Below are positions 9,087 through 17,643 of a DNA stretch of 64,000 nucleotides, piece by piece. The translations under genes and the position numbers were made by a program. The notes below the pieces were generated by a model that was given only the letters and a program-made list of their open reading frames with translations, was not told where the DNA came from and did not search any database. Source of the stretch: Hyphomicrobiales bacterium (lineage in GTDB: Bacteria; Pseudomonadota; Alphaproteobacteria; Rhizobiales; Xanthobacteraceae). Position 1 is the first letter of the stretch; each line of letters opens with the position of its first letter. The stretch is from the NCBI GenBank assembly GCA_017305535.1, contig JAFKKN010000009.1, forward strand, positions 124,001 through 188,000. The letters are read 5' to 3'.

Positions 9087-10055
9087 TCATGAACGGCGCG
9101 ACGCGAGGTCGTGAGAGGAAGGTGCCCCACCTTCAACCAGGTTTACTTTGGTTTCGGTCATGTCGGCGATAGAGGCGATCCGCAATTGATTCTTGCCGGA
9201 ACGCTTGGCGCGATACATCAGCTGATCGGCTGCACGCATCAATTCATCGAGCGGCCGCCTGTTGTCGGGCGGCAAGATCAGCGCGCCGAGGCTGCACCCG
9301 AGATCGTGTTGCTGGGCGAGGATGTCAATCAGACGGCGATGAAGTATCTCAGCAACATCGCGCGGCGAAGCGGGGTGCTCGACCGGAAGCAGCCAGGCAA
9401 ACTCGTCCCCACCGATGCGACCGAAGCAATCGGTGGCCCGAAGGCTGGTTCCGACCTTCGCGCCGAACCGGCGTAGCGTCTGGTCACCGATCTCGTGGCC
9501 ATGGCGGTCATTGACCTGCTTGAAGCCGTCAAGATCGATGAAGCACAATAACCATGTCTTGTTGGTTCGCGCCGATGACGACAGGACGACAGCTGCCTCG
9601 CGTGTGAAGCCCATCGTATTCAGAGCGCCGGTGAGAAAATCGTGGTGGGCGAGCTTGTGTTGACGGTCGGCGCTCGATCGCAAACCGTTGACGATCAGAA
9701 CGACGAGCCCCGGCACGAAGATCAAGACGGCAAGATTTCCAAGCAAGGAAAACGTTGTCATCGGTCGGCCGTAAACGACGAATGTCATGATCGACAGAAC
9801 CGCGGTCACGACAATCACGATGAGCGTCGAGCGGAAATCCAGTTGCCAGCATGCGAGGCAGATCGGCAACATATAGAAGGGGCCGCATGTCACGCCTAAA
9901 GGAAAAAATATCAGATCGGCAATTGAGATTGTCGCGATACACGCCGACAAAAGCAGCCAGGTTTGCTTGAGAGCGAGTGAGGAGAGCCAGCGCGTGAATG
10001 CCGTCAGGACATCTTGCGCTTGTTTGTGATTTAGGGGAGCTCGCGTTGTCGGCAT
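9087..10055 (-). CDS. membrane-anchored diguanylate cyclase (GGDEF)
   Basis: Makes cyclic di-GMP from GTP at the inner membrane. About four hydrophobic helices span residues 32-125, followed by a GGDEF domain (about 135-300). The active-site GGDEF is intact at 215-219 and an RATD I-site lies five residues before it (206-209), so product inhibition is expected. The membrane part resembles no extracellular ligand domain I recognise, so the signal is unknown. No EAL domain is present. Confidence 0.9.
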   Translation of the reverse strand: MPTTRAPLNHKQAQDVLTAFTRWLSSLALKQTWLLLSACIATISIADLIFFPLGVTCGPFYMLPICLACWQLDFRSTLIVIVVTAVLSIMTFVVYGRPMTTFSLLGNLAVLIFVPGLVVLIVNGLRSSADRQHKLAHHDFLTGALNTMGFTREAAVVLSSSARTNKTWLLCFIDLDGFKQVNDRHGHEIGDQTLRRFGAKVGTSLRATDCFGRIGGDEFAWLLPVEHPASPRDVAEILHRRLIDILAQQHDLGCSLGALILPPDNRRPLDELMRAADQLMYRAKRSGKNQLRIASIADMTETKVNLVEGGAPSSHDLASRRS

Positions 10056-10172
10056 TGCTGCAACCGATGACGAGGCGCTTGCCGGAATGGCGAAAATTCA
10101 CGCGTCGCATTGGCGGCAAGGTGCATCAATTGACTATCGAAACGGTGAATGGATCGCCCGACATTTGAAGTG

Positions 10173-10195
10173 AACCGGCGGTTTGACCGCCGGTT
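10173..10195 (-). terminator. hairpin after the amidase gene
   Basis: A perfect 10-bp stem AACCGGCGGT/ACCGCCGGTT with a 3-nt loop lies 43 bp beyond the amidase stop and upstream of the diguanylate cyclase. It probably ends the amidase transcript. There is no strong U-run on the minus strand. Confidence 0.5.
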
Positions 10196-10237
10196 GCCAT
10201 ATTCGGCTACCACGCCTCGGCAAAAAAGCGATAAAGA

Positions 10238-11650
10238 TCAGCGCGGATCAATCGGTGTCGAACCGCGCAAGCCGAGAATGTCCTCAAGCACGCGCGCTCC
10301 CGCGAGCAGGCCGGCTTCGTTGCGGGGGCGGGCCACCATTTGCAATCCGATCGGCAGACCGCTCGCGGTGAAGCCGCAAGGCAGCGACAATGCGGGGCAG
10401 CACGCCACCGTGATCGCGTAGGCGATGCCGAGCCACTCGACGTAGTTGTCGAATTTCTTGCCGTCGCATTCGGCGACGTAGCGTTGCTCGACCGGGAATG
10501 GCGCAACGATGGTGGCGGGGCATAACAGCAGGTCGTAGGTCTCGAAAAAGGCTAGCGCGCGTTGTGTCAGCGTAACCCGCTGGGCTTCGGCGCGGGCGAT
10601 ATCCTCGACACTCAGCTTGAGGCCCTGCTCGATATTCCAGATCACCTCCGGCTTCAGCAGGTCGCGCTTGTCGCGCAACAATGGCGACATGCCCATGGCG
10701 AACTCGAAAGCGCGCAGCACGTGGAAGCATTCATGGGTCTCGCGCAGGTCGGGTTGCGCTTCCTCGACGATAATACCGGCCTCCGTGAAGCGCTCCGCCG
10801 CTTTCCGGGTCACTGCGGCCACTTCGGGATCGACCGGCATGATGCCGAGATCGCGCGAATAAGCGACGCGCACCGGCTTTCGTCCCGAGCGCGCGGCGGC
10901 GAGGAACGAGGTTGGCAGCACCGGCAGCGAGGTGGGATCGGCGGGATGCTCGCCACTCATGGCGTCGAGCAGTAGGGCCACGTCCTCGACGTTGCGCGCC
11001 ATCGGTCCCTGGACGCCGAGCGTGGCGTCGACCTTGAACCTCGGGGTGTGGGCGACGCGGCCAAAACTCGGCCGCATGCCGACGATACCGCAGAAGCTTG
11101 CCGGGTTGCGCAGCGAGCCACCCATATCCGAGCCGTGCGCCAGCCACGCGGTGCCGCTGGCGAGCGCAGCTGCGGCACCGCCCGAGGATCCGGCGGCGGA
11201 GCGGGCGAGATCCCACGGGTTGCGGGTGGCGCCGAACACTTCGTTGAAGGTGTTGCCGCCGGCGCCGAACTCCGGCGTGTTGGACTTGGCGTAGACCACC
11301 GCGCCGTTGTCTTCGAGCAGGTCCACCAGCACGTCCGACTTGGCGGGGACATTGTCCTTGAAGATCGGCGAGCCATGAGTCGTCAGCACGCCAGCGACCT
11401 CGTTGAGGTCCTTGATCGGCACCGGCAATCCCGCGAGCATGCCGCGTTCGGCGGCAGGGCGCTGCACCAATTTTTTTGCGTGCTCGCGCGCGCGGTCGAA
11501 ACACAATGTCGGCAGCGCGTTGACCTTGCCGTCCACCGCCTTGATCCGCGCCTCGAGCACATCGAGCAGATCGAGCGGCGTCACTTCGCCGGACTTGAGC
11601 TTGGCCACAACGGCGGTTGCAGTTTCATGGATCAAGGATTGGTCCGCCAC
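10238..11650 (-). CDS. amidase (amidase signature family)
   Basis: A 470-residue amidase signature enzyme hydrolysing a carboxamide. The Ser-cisSer-Lys triad is visible as K80 (PVPIKDLN), S155 in AGSSGG and S179 in DMGGSLRNPA, spaced as in GatA (K79, S154, S178). GTG at 11650 is chosen over upstream starts because GGAGG lies 5 nt before it and MADQSLIHE is a sensible N-terminus. The longer frame overlaps the neighbouring SDR gene. No GatB/GatC is adjacent, so a catabolic amidase is more likely than the Glu-tRNA amidotransferase subunit. The substrate is unknown. Confidence 0.9.
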   Translation of the reverse strand: MADQSLIHETATAVVAKLKSGEVTPLDLLDVLEARIKAVDGKVNALPTLCFDRAREHAKKLVQRPAAERGMLAGLPVPIKDLNEVAGVLTTHGSPIFKDNVPAKSDVLVDLLEDNGAVVYAKSNTPEFGAGGNTFNEVFGATRNPWDLARSAAGSSGGAAAALASGTAWLAHGSDMGGSLRNPASFCGIVGMRPSFGRVAHTPRFKVDATLGVQGPMARNVEDVALLLDAMSGEHPADPTSLPVLPTSFLAAARSGRKPVRVAYSRDLGIMPVDPEVAAVTRKAAERFTEAGIIVEEAQPDLRETHECFHVLRAFEFAMGMSPLLRDKRDLLKPEVIWNIEQGLKLSVEDIARAEAQRVTLTQRALAFFETYDLLLCPATIVAPFPVEQRYVAECDGKKFDNYVEWLGIAYAITVACCPALSLPCGFTASGLPIGLQMVARPRNEAGLLAGARVLEDILGLRGSTPIDPR

Positions 11651-11747
11651 AGAGGCCTCCGTTTCGTTTTCGCATCGTTGCGGCAGGCGCCAATATATCG
11701 CGCTCTCGCGAAATGCATACTGGATCGCATGGTGACCCGAAGCGCGG

Positions 11748-12524
11748 CTAATTCCATCCCGCGGCGAGGCCGCCATCGACGGTGAATATCACGCCGCTGG
11801 TGTAGCCGGAGCGGTCGGAGGCAAGAAACGCCATCAGGTCGGCGATCTCGCGCGGACGCGCCGGACGCTTCAGGGGCAGCCCGGCTTGCAATTCTCTGTA
11901 GCGATTTTCATCGTCCAGCTGATCGCGCGCGCGGGTCTTCATCAGCGTGATATGGCGATCGGTGCCGACCGGGCCGGGATTGATCCCGACGACGCGGATG
12001 TTGTCGGCAAGGCTCTTGCCGCCGAGCGCACGGGTGAACGCCATCAGCGCGGCATTACCGGCGCTGCCGGTGATGTAGTTGGCATCGAACTTTTCGCCGG
12101 CCGCGCCGATATCGTTGATGATGACGCCGTGACCTTGCGCCTTCATGCGCACATAGACGAGTCGGGTGAGATTGATGAAGCCGAAGACCTTCAGGTCCCA
12201 GGCGTGTCGCCAGGTCGCCTCGTCGATCTTGTCGATCGATCCGCCGGGAATGTCGCCGGCGTTGTTAACGAGAACGTCGATGTCGCCGGCCGCGGTCGCG
12301 AGGCGGGCAAGGTCGTCGCTGTTGCGCAGATCGACGATGTGGGTCGTGACATTGATCTGATGGCTGGCGCGCAGGCGCTCGGCCAGCGTTGTCAGCAGTT
12401 CGGCGCTACGCGCGGCGAGATGCAGGTGACAGCCTTCCTCGGCAAAAGCTTCAGCCGCCGCCGCGCCGATGCCTTTCGATGCGCCGGTGATAAGGACACG
12501 CTTGCCGCGCAGGTGAAGGTCCAT
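11748..12524 (-). CDS. SDR family protein with atypical active site
   Basis: A 258-residue Rossmann-fold short-chain dehydrogenase/reductase. The NAD(P)-binding TGASKGIG (13-20) and structural NNAG (87-90) are intact. The catalytic YxxxK reads YITGS (150-154), so the lysine is a serine, and the usual catalytic serine region reads INDIGAAG without serine. The remaining fold, including the NPGPVGTDR loop, is normal. This looks like a known divergent SDR group that keeps the fold but lacks the standard catalytic residues, so it may not be an ordinary oxidoreductase. It lies between the fused ABC ATPase gene and the amidase gene. Confidence 0.82.
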   Translation of the reverse strand: MDLHLRGKRVLITGASKGIGAAAAEAFAEEGCHLHLAARSAELLTTLAERLRASHQINVTTHIVDLRNSDDLARLATAAGDIDVLVNNAGDIPGGSIDKIDEATWRHAWDLKVFGFINLTRLVYVRMKAQGHGVIINDIGAAGEKFDANYITGSAGNAALMAFTRALGGKSLADNIRVVGINPGPVGTDRHITLMKTRARDQLDDENRYRELQAGLPLKRPARPREIADLMAFLASDRSGYTSGVIFTVDGGLAAGWN

Positions 12525-12610
12525 GGTGTGCTCCTGGTCGAGAATCGTATTTCCATCCCGAAAGGACTGTCCGGGTGGCAGTCAACGAATAGTACGGTTG
12601 TTATCAGTGT

Positions 12611-12734
12611 GTCATGGCCGGATTTATTCCGGCCATCCACGTCTTGACGGTGTTTCAGCAAGCAAGGCGTGGATGGCCGGGACATAGGCGAGCGAAGCGA
12701 CGCCGTTCTTCGAACGGCTATGCCCGGCCATGAC
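12611..12734. repeat. dispersed palindromic repeat, family A, copy 2
   Basis: A 124-bp element with inverted ends GTCATGGCCGG and CCGGCCATGAC. Inside are a CCATCCACGTC/GCGTGGATGG inverted pair and the block GCCGTTCTTCGAACGGC, itself a hairpin. It fills the gap between the SDR start and the fused ATPase stop (both minus strand). Confidence 0.8.
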
Positions 12735-12751
12735 GAAGCGATGGCTGGATA

Positions 12752-14233
12752 CTACAAATACCCCTCACCAGCCTCCGCCGCGAAGCGGCCGGGATCGCCT
12801 TCCCAGACGACGCGTGCGTGCTCAAGCACGTAGACGCGGTCGGCGTGCGGCAGCGCGAAAGTGACGTTCTGCTCGCCGAGCAGCACGGTGATCGGCGTGG
12901 TCTGCCGCAGTTTCTCCAGCGCCTTCGACAGCAGTTCGAGGATCACCGGCGCGAGGCCGAGCGTCGGCTCGTCGAGGATGAGGATTTTCGGCTTCATCAT
13001 CAGCGCGCGACCGATCGCCAGCATCTGCTGCTCGCCGCCGGACAGCGTCTGCGCCATCTGGCCTTGCCGCTGCTTGAGGATCGGGAACAGGTCGAACAGC
13101 CATTCAAGTTGCTTTTGCTGCTCCTCCGGATCGAGATGCTGTCCGCCGAGGTCGAGATTTTCCCGCACCGTCATTTCGCCGAACAGTTCGCGGGTCTCGG
13201 GACATTGCACGAGGCCGCTGCGAGCGATCTTCGCGGCGCTGGTGCCGCGCAGTTTTTCGCCGTCGCGAATGATCTCGCCGGTATAGGGCAGGAAGCCGGA
13301 GATGGTGTTGAACAGCGTGGTCTTGCCGGCCCCGTTGAGGCCGACGATGGAGACGAACTCGCCCTGATGTACATGGATAGAGACGTTCTCGAGCGCCTGC
13401 GCCTTGCCGTAATGGACGCTGACGTTCTCGACCTGCAACAGCGGCACCTTGTCGGTGAAGTTCGCTTCGGGGCGGGCCGAGGTTTCGATGGCGCCGCCGA
13501 GATAAACCCGACGCACCGTCTCGTTGCGCATCACTTCGTCGGCACGGCCGGTGGCGATTTCCTCGCCGAGATACATTGCCAGCACGCGGTCGACCAATGC
13601 GGCGACGCTCTTGACGTTGTGATCGACCAGCATCACCGCGCGGCCTTCGTCGCGGAACGAACGGATCAGATCGGAGAAGGTCGCGACCTCCGCCAGGGTC
13701 AGGCCGGCGAAGGGTTCGTCCACCAGCACCACCTTGGGATCGCGCGCGATCGCTTTGGCGAGTTCGAGGCGGCGCAGGTCGGCGAACGGCAAGGTCGGCG
13801 GCCGCCGATGCATGACGTCGCCAAGTCCGACGCGCTCGGCGATCCACTTGGCGCGCTCGGTTAGCGCCTTGTCGGGAAACAGCATCAGCAGGCTGTCGGG
13901 CAACAGCGCCACCATGATGTTTTCCAGCACGGTCTGCCGGTTCAGCGGCCGCGAGTGCTGGAACACCATGCCGAAGCCTTGCCGGGCGATGCGGTGCGCC
14001 GGCATGCCGGCGACGTTGTGCCCTTGAAAGCGCACCGTGCCTTCGGTTGGCCGCTCGATGCCCATGATGGCTTTCATCGCGGTCGATTTGCCCGAGCCGT
14101 TCGGGCCGATCAGGCCGAAGATTTCGCCGCCATGGACGTCGAAGTTGAGGTTCTTGACGGCGGTGAGGCCGCCGAACTTTTTCGTCAGTCCCCGGACCTC
14201 GAGAACCGGTGCGGTGCTTTGGGTGCTGCTCAT
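12752..14233 (-). CDS. fused LivG-LivF-type ABC transporter ATP-binding protein
   Basis: One 493-residue protein carries both ATPases of a branched-chain amino acid-type importer. The first half is LivG-like: Walker A GPNGSGKST (43-51), degenerate signature PFADLRRLELAKA (149-161), Walker B VVLVDEP. The second half is LivF-like: Walker A GLNGAGKTT (298-306), LSGGEQQ (397-403), ILILDEP (417-423). A roughly 15-residue linker follows residue 250. Its ATG overlaps the livM-like stop by 4 bp (ATGA), showing translational coupling. Last gene of the substrate-binding protein-livH-livM-livGF operon. Other known importers of this class usually use two separate polypeptides. Confidence 0.92.
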   Translation of the reverse strand: MSSTQSTAPVLEVRGLTKKFGGLTAVKNLNFDVHGGEIFGLIGPNGSGKSTAMKAIMGIERPTEGTVRFQGHNVAGMPAHRIARQGFGMVFQHSRPLNRQTVLENIMVALLPDSLLMLFPDKALTERAKWIAERVGLGDVMHRRPPTLPFADLRRLELAKAIARDPKVVLVDEPFAGLTLAEVATFSDLIRSFRDEGRAVMLVDHNVKSVAALVDRVLAMYLGEEIATGRADEVMRNETVRRVYLGGAIETSARPEANFTDKVPLLQVENVSVHYGKAQALENVSIHVHQGEFVSIVGLNGAGKTTLFNTISGFLPYTGEIIRDGEKLRGTSAAKIARSGLVQCPETRELFGEMTVRENLDLGGQHLDPEEQQKQLEWLFDLFPILKQRQGQMAQTLSGGEQQMLAIGRALMMKPKILILDEPTLGLAPVILELLSKALEKLRQTTPITVLLGEQNVTFALPHADRVYVLEHARVVWEGDPGRFAAEAGEGYL

Positions 14234-15156
14234 GAACGTGCCTCGCGTGACAGCACCGATCCAAGGAAGCCGCCGGGGAAGAACAGGATGACGACAAGCG
14301 CGACGGCGGAGACGATGAACGTCGCCAACTCGCCGGTCGGCCGCAGGAATTCGCCGGCGACGATCAGGAAGATGGCGCCGAGCGCCGCGCCGAGCACGGT
14401 GCGCCGTCCGCCGAGCACGGCGGCGACGATCACCTGCACGCCGACCGCGATGTCGACGACGGTGCCGACCGAGGCGGTGCCGAAGTAGAACACCAGCAGC
14501 GCGCCCGACAGGCCGGAGAAGAACGCGCTGACGATGAACGCCGCGAGCTTGTGCTTGACGATGTTGAAGCCGAGCGCGCCGGCCTGCACCGGGTCCTGTC
14601 CGCTTGCCTGCAACACCAGGCCGACCGGCGATTGCGACAGCCCGAACAGGATCGCCGCGCTGACCACCATGAAGCCGAGCGCGATCCAGTAATTCACGCC
14701 GGCATCGATCGACAGCACGTCAGGAATGGTGAGGCCGATTTCACCGCCGGTGAGATCGGCGAACACCACGATGAAGCTTTGCAGGATCAGCACCGCAACC
14801 AGCGTGGTGAGGCCGAAGTAGGGGCCGCGCACCCGCAGCGCCGGCAGCGCCAGCACGAAGCCCGCGATCACCGCAGCTACCGCGCCGAGCGCGATGCAGG
14901 GATACATCGGCAGGCCATAGTGATTGTTGAGAATGCCGGCGGTGTAGGCGCCGGTGCCGATCAGGAAGGTCGGACCGAAGTTCACTTCGCCGGCGAATCC
15001 GAACAACAGGTCCCACGACATCGCGAACACGCCGAAGTAATAGGCGACGGTCAACAGACCGAGGATGTAGCCGGAGACATACCACGGCAGCGTCGCCGCG
15101 ATGATGACGAGGATCAGCGAAATCCCGAACAGGGGCGACTTGAAAAAGTTCGTCAT
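14230..15156 (-). CDS. branched-chain-type ABC transporter permease, LivM family
   Basis: A 308-residue inner membrane permease with about eight to ten hydrophobic segments and the LivM-type motif GGRRTVLGAALGA near the C-terminus. It pairs with the LivH-like protein encoded just upstream (1-bp gap) to form the channel. Its 3' end overlaps the fused ATPase gene by 4 bp. The substrate is set by the binding protein at 16130-17383 and is not known. Confidence 0.9.
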   Translation of the reverse strand: MTNFFKSPLFGISLILVIIAATLPWYVSGYILGLLTVAYYFGVFAMSWDLLFGFAGEVNFGPTFLIGTGAYTAGILNNHYGLPMYPCIALGAVAAVIAGFVLALPALRVRGPYFGLTTLVAVLILQSFIVVFADLTGGEIGLTIPDVLSIDAGVNYWIALGFMVVSAAILFGLSQSPVGLVLQASGQDPVQAGALGFNIVKHKLAAFIVSAFFSGLSGALLVFYFGTASVGTVVDIAVGVQVIVAAVLGGRRTVLGAALGAIFLIVAGEFLRPTGELATFIVSAVALVVILFFPGGFLGSVLSREARS

Positions 15157-15157
15157 C

Positions 15158-16033
15158 TCAGCGCCTCCCGAGCAGGCCTTGCGGCCGGATATACATCACG
15201 ATCACCAGCAGCAGCAGCGCCGGGATCGAGCGGTAGGCGGGCGAGATCATGTAGGCCGTGAAGGTTTCGAGGTAGCCGACCACGAAGGCCGCGATCAGCG
15301 ATCCGGAGACGCTGCCGAGGCCGCCGAGCACGACGATGGAAAACGCGCTCGCGGTCAACGGGCCCACGCTGTAGGAGCTGACGCCGAGGAACATGCCGAG
15401 CAGCACGCCGGCGATTCCGGCCAGCACGCCGTAGATGATCCAGACCACGATGTAGACGTTAGTTAACTCGAAGCCGAGAATAGTGACGCCGCGCGGGTTC
15501 ATCGACGCCGCCAGCACCACCTTGCCGGTGCGGGTGCGATTGACCAGCACCCAGAGCAGCGCGATCACCAGACAGCACACCGCCGCGGTGAACAGCGTGT
15601 TGGCCGGCGTGCGGATGCCGGCGATCTTGACCACACCCTCGATGATCGGCAGCACGGTCTTGGCGTTGTTGGTGAAGAAGTAGGCGATCGCCTCCTGGAT
15701 CATGATGCCCCAGAGCAGCGTCGCGGTGAGGACGAAGATTTCCTTCTCCTCATTGGGAATTTTATTGGAGCGCTGGATCGGCTGCACCACCACGAAATAG
15801 GTGAGGAGCGACAGCAGCGCGGCGATCGCGACGCCGACGAGGGCGCCCGAATAGCTGTCGAGCTGGAAGACGCTGGCCGCGGCCCAGGCTGCCACCGCCG
15901 CAGCCACCATGATGGCGCCGTGCGAGAGATTCAAGACGCCGGACACGCCGAAGATGAGGGTGAAACCGGTCGCGCCCAGCGCATAAAGCGCGCTGATGGC
16001 GAAACCGTCGATCAGGATTTGGAGGGCGAGCAT
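15158..16033 (-). CDS. branched-chain-type ABC transporter permease, LivH family
   Basis: A 291-residue inner membrane protein of the LivH family. It has the N-terminal pattern ALGATGFTLIFGVSGVLNLSHGA and the C-terminal GGLGSVSGSLIAAFVVGYLE, both typical of the family. It is the second gene of the operon, 96 bp after the binding protein gene, and precedes the LivM gene by one base. Confidence 0.9.
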   Translation of the reverse strand: MLALQILIDGFAISALYALGATGFTLIFGVSGVLNLSHGAIMVAAAVAAWAAASVFQLDSYSGALVGVAIAALLSLLTYFVVVQPIQRSNKIPNEEKEIFVLTATLLWGIMIQEAIAYFFTNNAKTVLPIIEGVVKIAGIRTPANTLFTAAVCCLVIALLWVLVNRTRTGKVVLAASMNPRGVTILGFELTNVYIVVWIIYGVLAGIAGVLLGMFLGVSSYSVGPLTASAFSIVVLGGLGSVSGSLIAAFVVGYLETFTAYMISPAYRSIPALLLLVIVMYIRPQGLLGRR

Positions 16034-16129
16034 CTACACCAGCCGTGGCGGCTCACGCCGCGCCAATCGAGGGATTGCAGGACGGGAAGGAACCTCCCGG
16101 ACAACGATGCCCGGGAGGCCATACTACGA

Positions 16130-17383
16130 TCAGTTCGCCGAAGAGAACTTGATGAAGCTCGGGAACTTCAGTTGCGCCTTGGCGACGTCCTTCGGCCAGA
16201 CCGCGACCTGCTGACCGTCCTGCCATTGCAGGATCAGACCGGTGATCAGGCCCTTGCCGTACTTGATGCCGTGGGTGAACTTGTCTTCCTTGCCGTAGAA
16301 CTGGACGCGGCCGATGGTGCCTTCCCAGTCGGTCTTCTCCATCGCCGCAACCAACTTGTCGGAATCGGTGGACCCGGCGCGTTTCGCGGCATCGGCGATC
16401 ATGTACACCTCGTCATACGAGGTGTAGCCGGCATAGGACGGATAGTTGCCGAACTTCTTCTTGAAGTTCTCGGCGAACGGCACCGACTTCGGCGTCACCG
16501 CGACGCCCGGTCCCGACACGCCCTGATAGAGCACGCCGTCGGCGGCATTGTTGGTGTCCTTGCCGAAGGTCGAGTTGGTGGCCTGCGAGGAAATGCCGAA
16601 CATCGGGATCGGCACCTGCTGGTTCTTCCACTGCACCGTCGGCTGCACGCCGACATGCGAGATGCCGGTGATGATCACGTCCGGCTTGGACGATTCGATC
16701 TTGTTGAAGATCGGCGTGAAGTCGGTGGTATCCGGCGAGAAGCGGATGTGGTCGAGCACCTTGAGGCCGATTTTCGGCAAGCACTCCTGGTACCCGATGT
16801 CGAGCGGCTTGGTCCAGGCCGCATCCTCACTCATGATAACGGCGGTCTTCATCTTCTTGCCGTCGACGAGCAGGTCCTTCGCGGCGTCGCAGACCGACTG
16901 CGCCAGCGCGGCGGAGGTCAGGTAGCCGTGGAAGGTGTACTTGTTCTTGTCGTAATTTTCATGAATCGCGCGCGTGATCTCGTTCGATGCCGCGCCGGGG
17001 GTGATCATCAGTGTCTTCAGGCGCGAGGCCCAGGGCTCAAGCGCGAGAACCACTTCGCTGATGTAGCTGGTGATGACCGCGTTGACCTTGTCTTCGTTGA
17101 CAGCACGCTGGAAGGCCCGGACTGAGTCGGCGGATGAGGAGTGGTTGTCGTAGGCGACGATCTGGATTTGCCGCCCGTCGACGCCCCCCTTGGCGTTGAT
17201 TTCGTCGGCGGCCATCTGCGCGGCTTGCGGGATCGATGCACCGGCGATGGCCTGCGCCTCGGCGATGACGCCGATCTTGATCGGATCGGCCGCATTGGCT
17301 GCGCTGCTCAGGCTCAGCCCAAGCGCGGTGGCGCCGAGCAGGATGAGCGACCACGCTGTGCGGCGGGGTGTGGTGGATGTCAT
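16130..17383 (-). CDS. ABC transporter substrate-binding protein, branched-chain (Leu/Ile/Val) type
   Basis: A 417-residue periplasmic-binding protein of fold type I. A Sec signal peptide spans about residues 1-31 (LSSAANAADP marks the cleavage region), after which IKIGVIAEAQ starts the mature fold. It captures the substrate for the LivHM/LivGF-fusion importer encoded downstream. Because this family also binds aromatic acids, amides and urea, the ligand is open; the nearby amidase would fit an amide or amino acid (inference). The 260-bp gap to the plus-strand dehydrogenase gene holds the divergent promoters. Confidence 0.9.
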   Translation of the reverse strand: MTSTTPRRTAWSLILLGATALGLSLSSAANAADPIKIGVIAEAQAIAGASIPQAAQMAADEINAKGGVDGRQIQIVAYDNHSSSADSVRAFQRAVNEDKVNAVITSYISEVVLALEPWASRLKTLMITPGAASNEITRAIHENYDKNKYTFHGYLTSAALAQSVCDAAKDLLVDGKKMKTAVIMSEDAAWTKPLDIGYQECLPKIGLKVLDHIRFSPDTTDFTPIFNKIESSKPDVIITGISHVGVQPTVQWKNQQVPIPMFGISSQATNSTFGKDTNNAADGVLYQGVSGPGVAVTPKSVPFAENFKKKFGNYPSYAGYTSYDEVYMIADAAKRAGSTDSDKLVAAMEKTDWEGTIGRVQFYGKEDKFTHGIKYGKGLITGLILQWQDGQQVAVWPKDVAKAQLKFPSFIKFSSAN

Positions 17384-17643
17384 GGTGTTTCCTCTTCGAG
17401 CTGATTGAACGTTTATTGTTTAAGTTTTGGTCTGTTCAGCGAGCGCCGGGCGCAAGATAACGCGAGGACCCGAGAGCGAGAGTAGGATGCGAAATATGCC
17501 TCACCCGTTGAAGAGGTCAACATTGCAGTGCAGCGTTGCATCATCATAGACTTTCGATGCATGCGCTCGCTACTCTATGCTCACGACTTCGCGATTGTGC
17601 GCGTGTCAATGACTGTCCCGTTTGAACTGGAAGGAACCATCCC

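Noticed and set aside
10238-11776. Longer amidase start at 11776
   Set aside because: The extra 42 residues overlap the SDR gene, lack conservation signs and lack a ribosome binding site; GTG at 11650 has GGAGG upstream.
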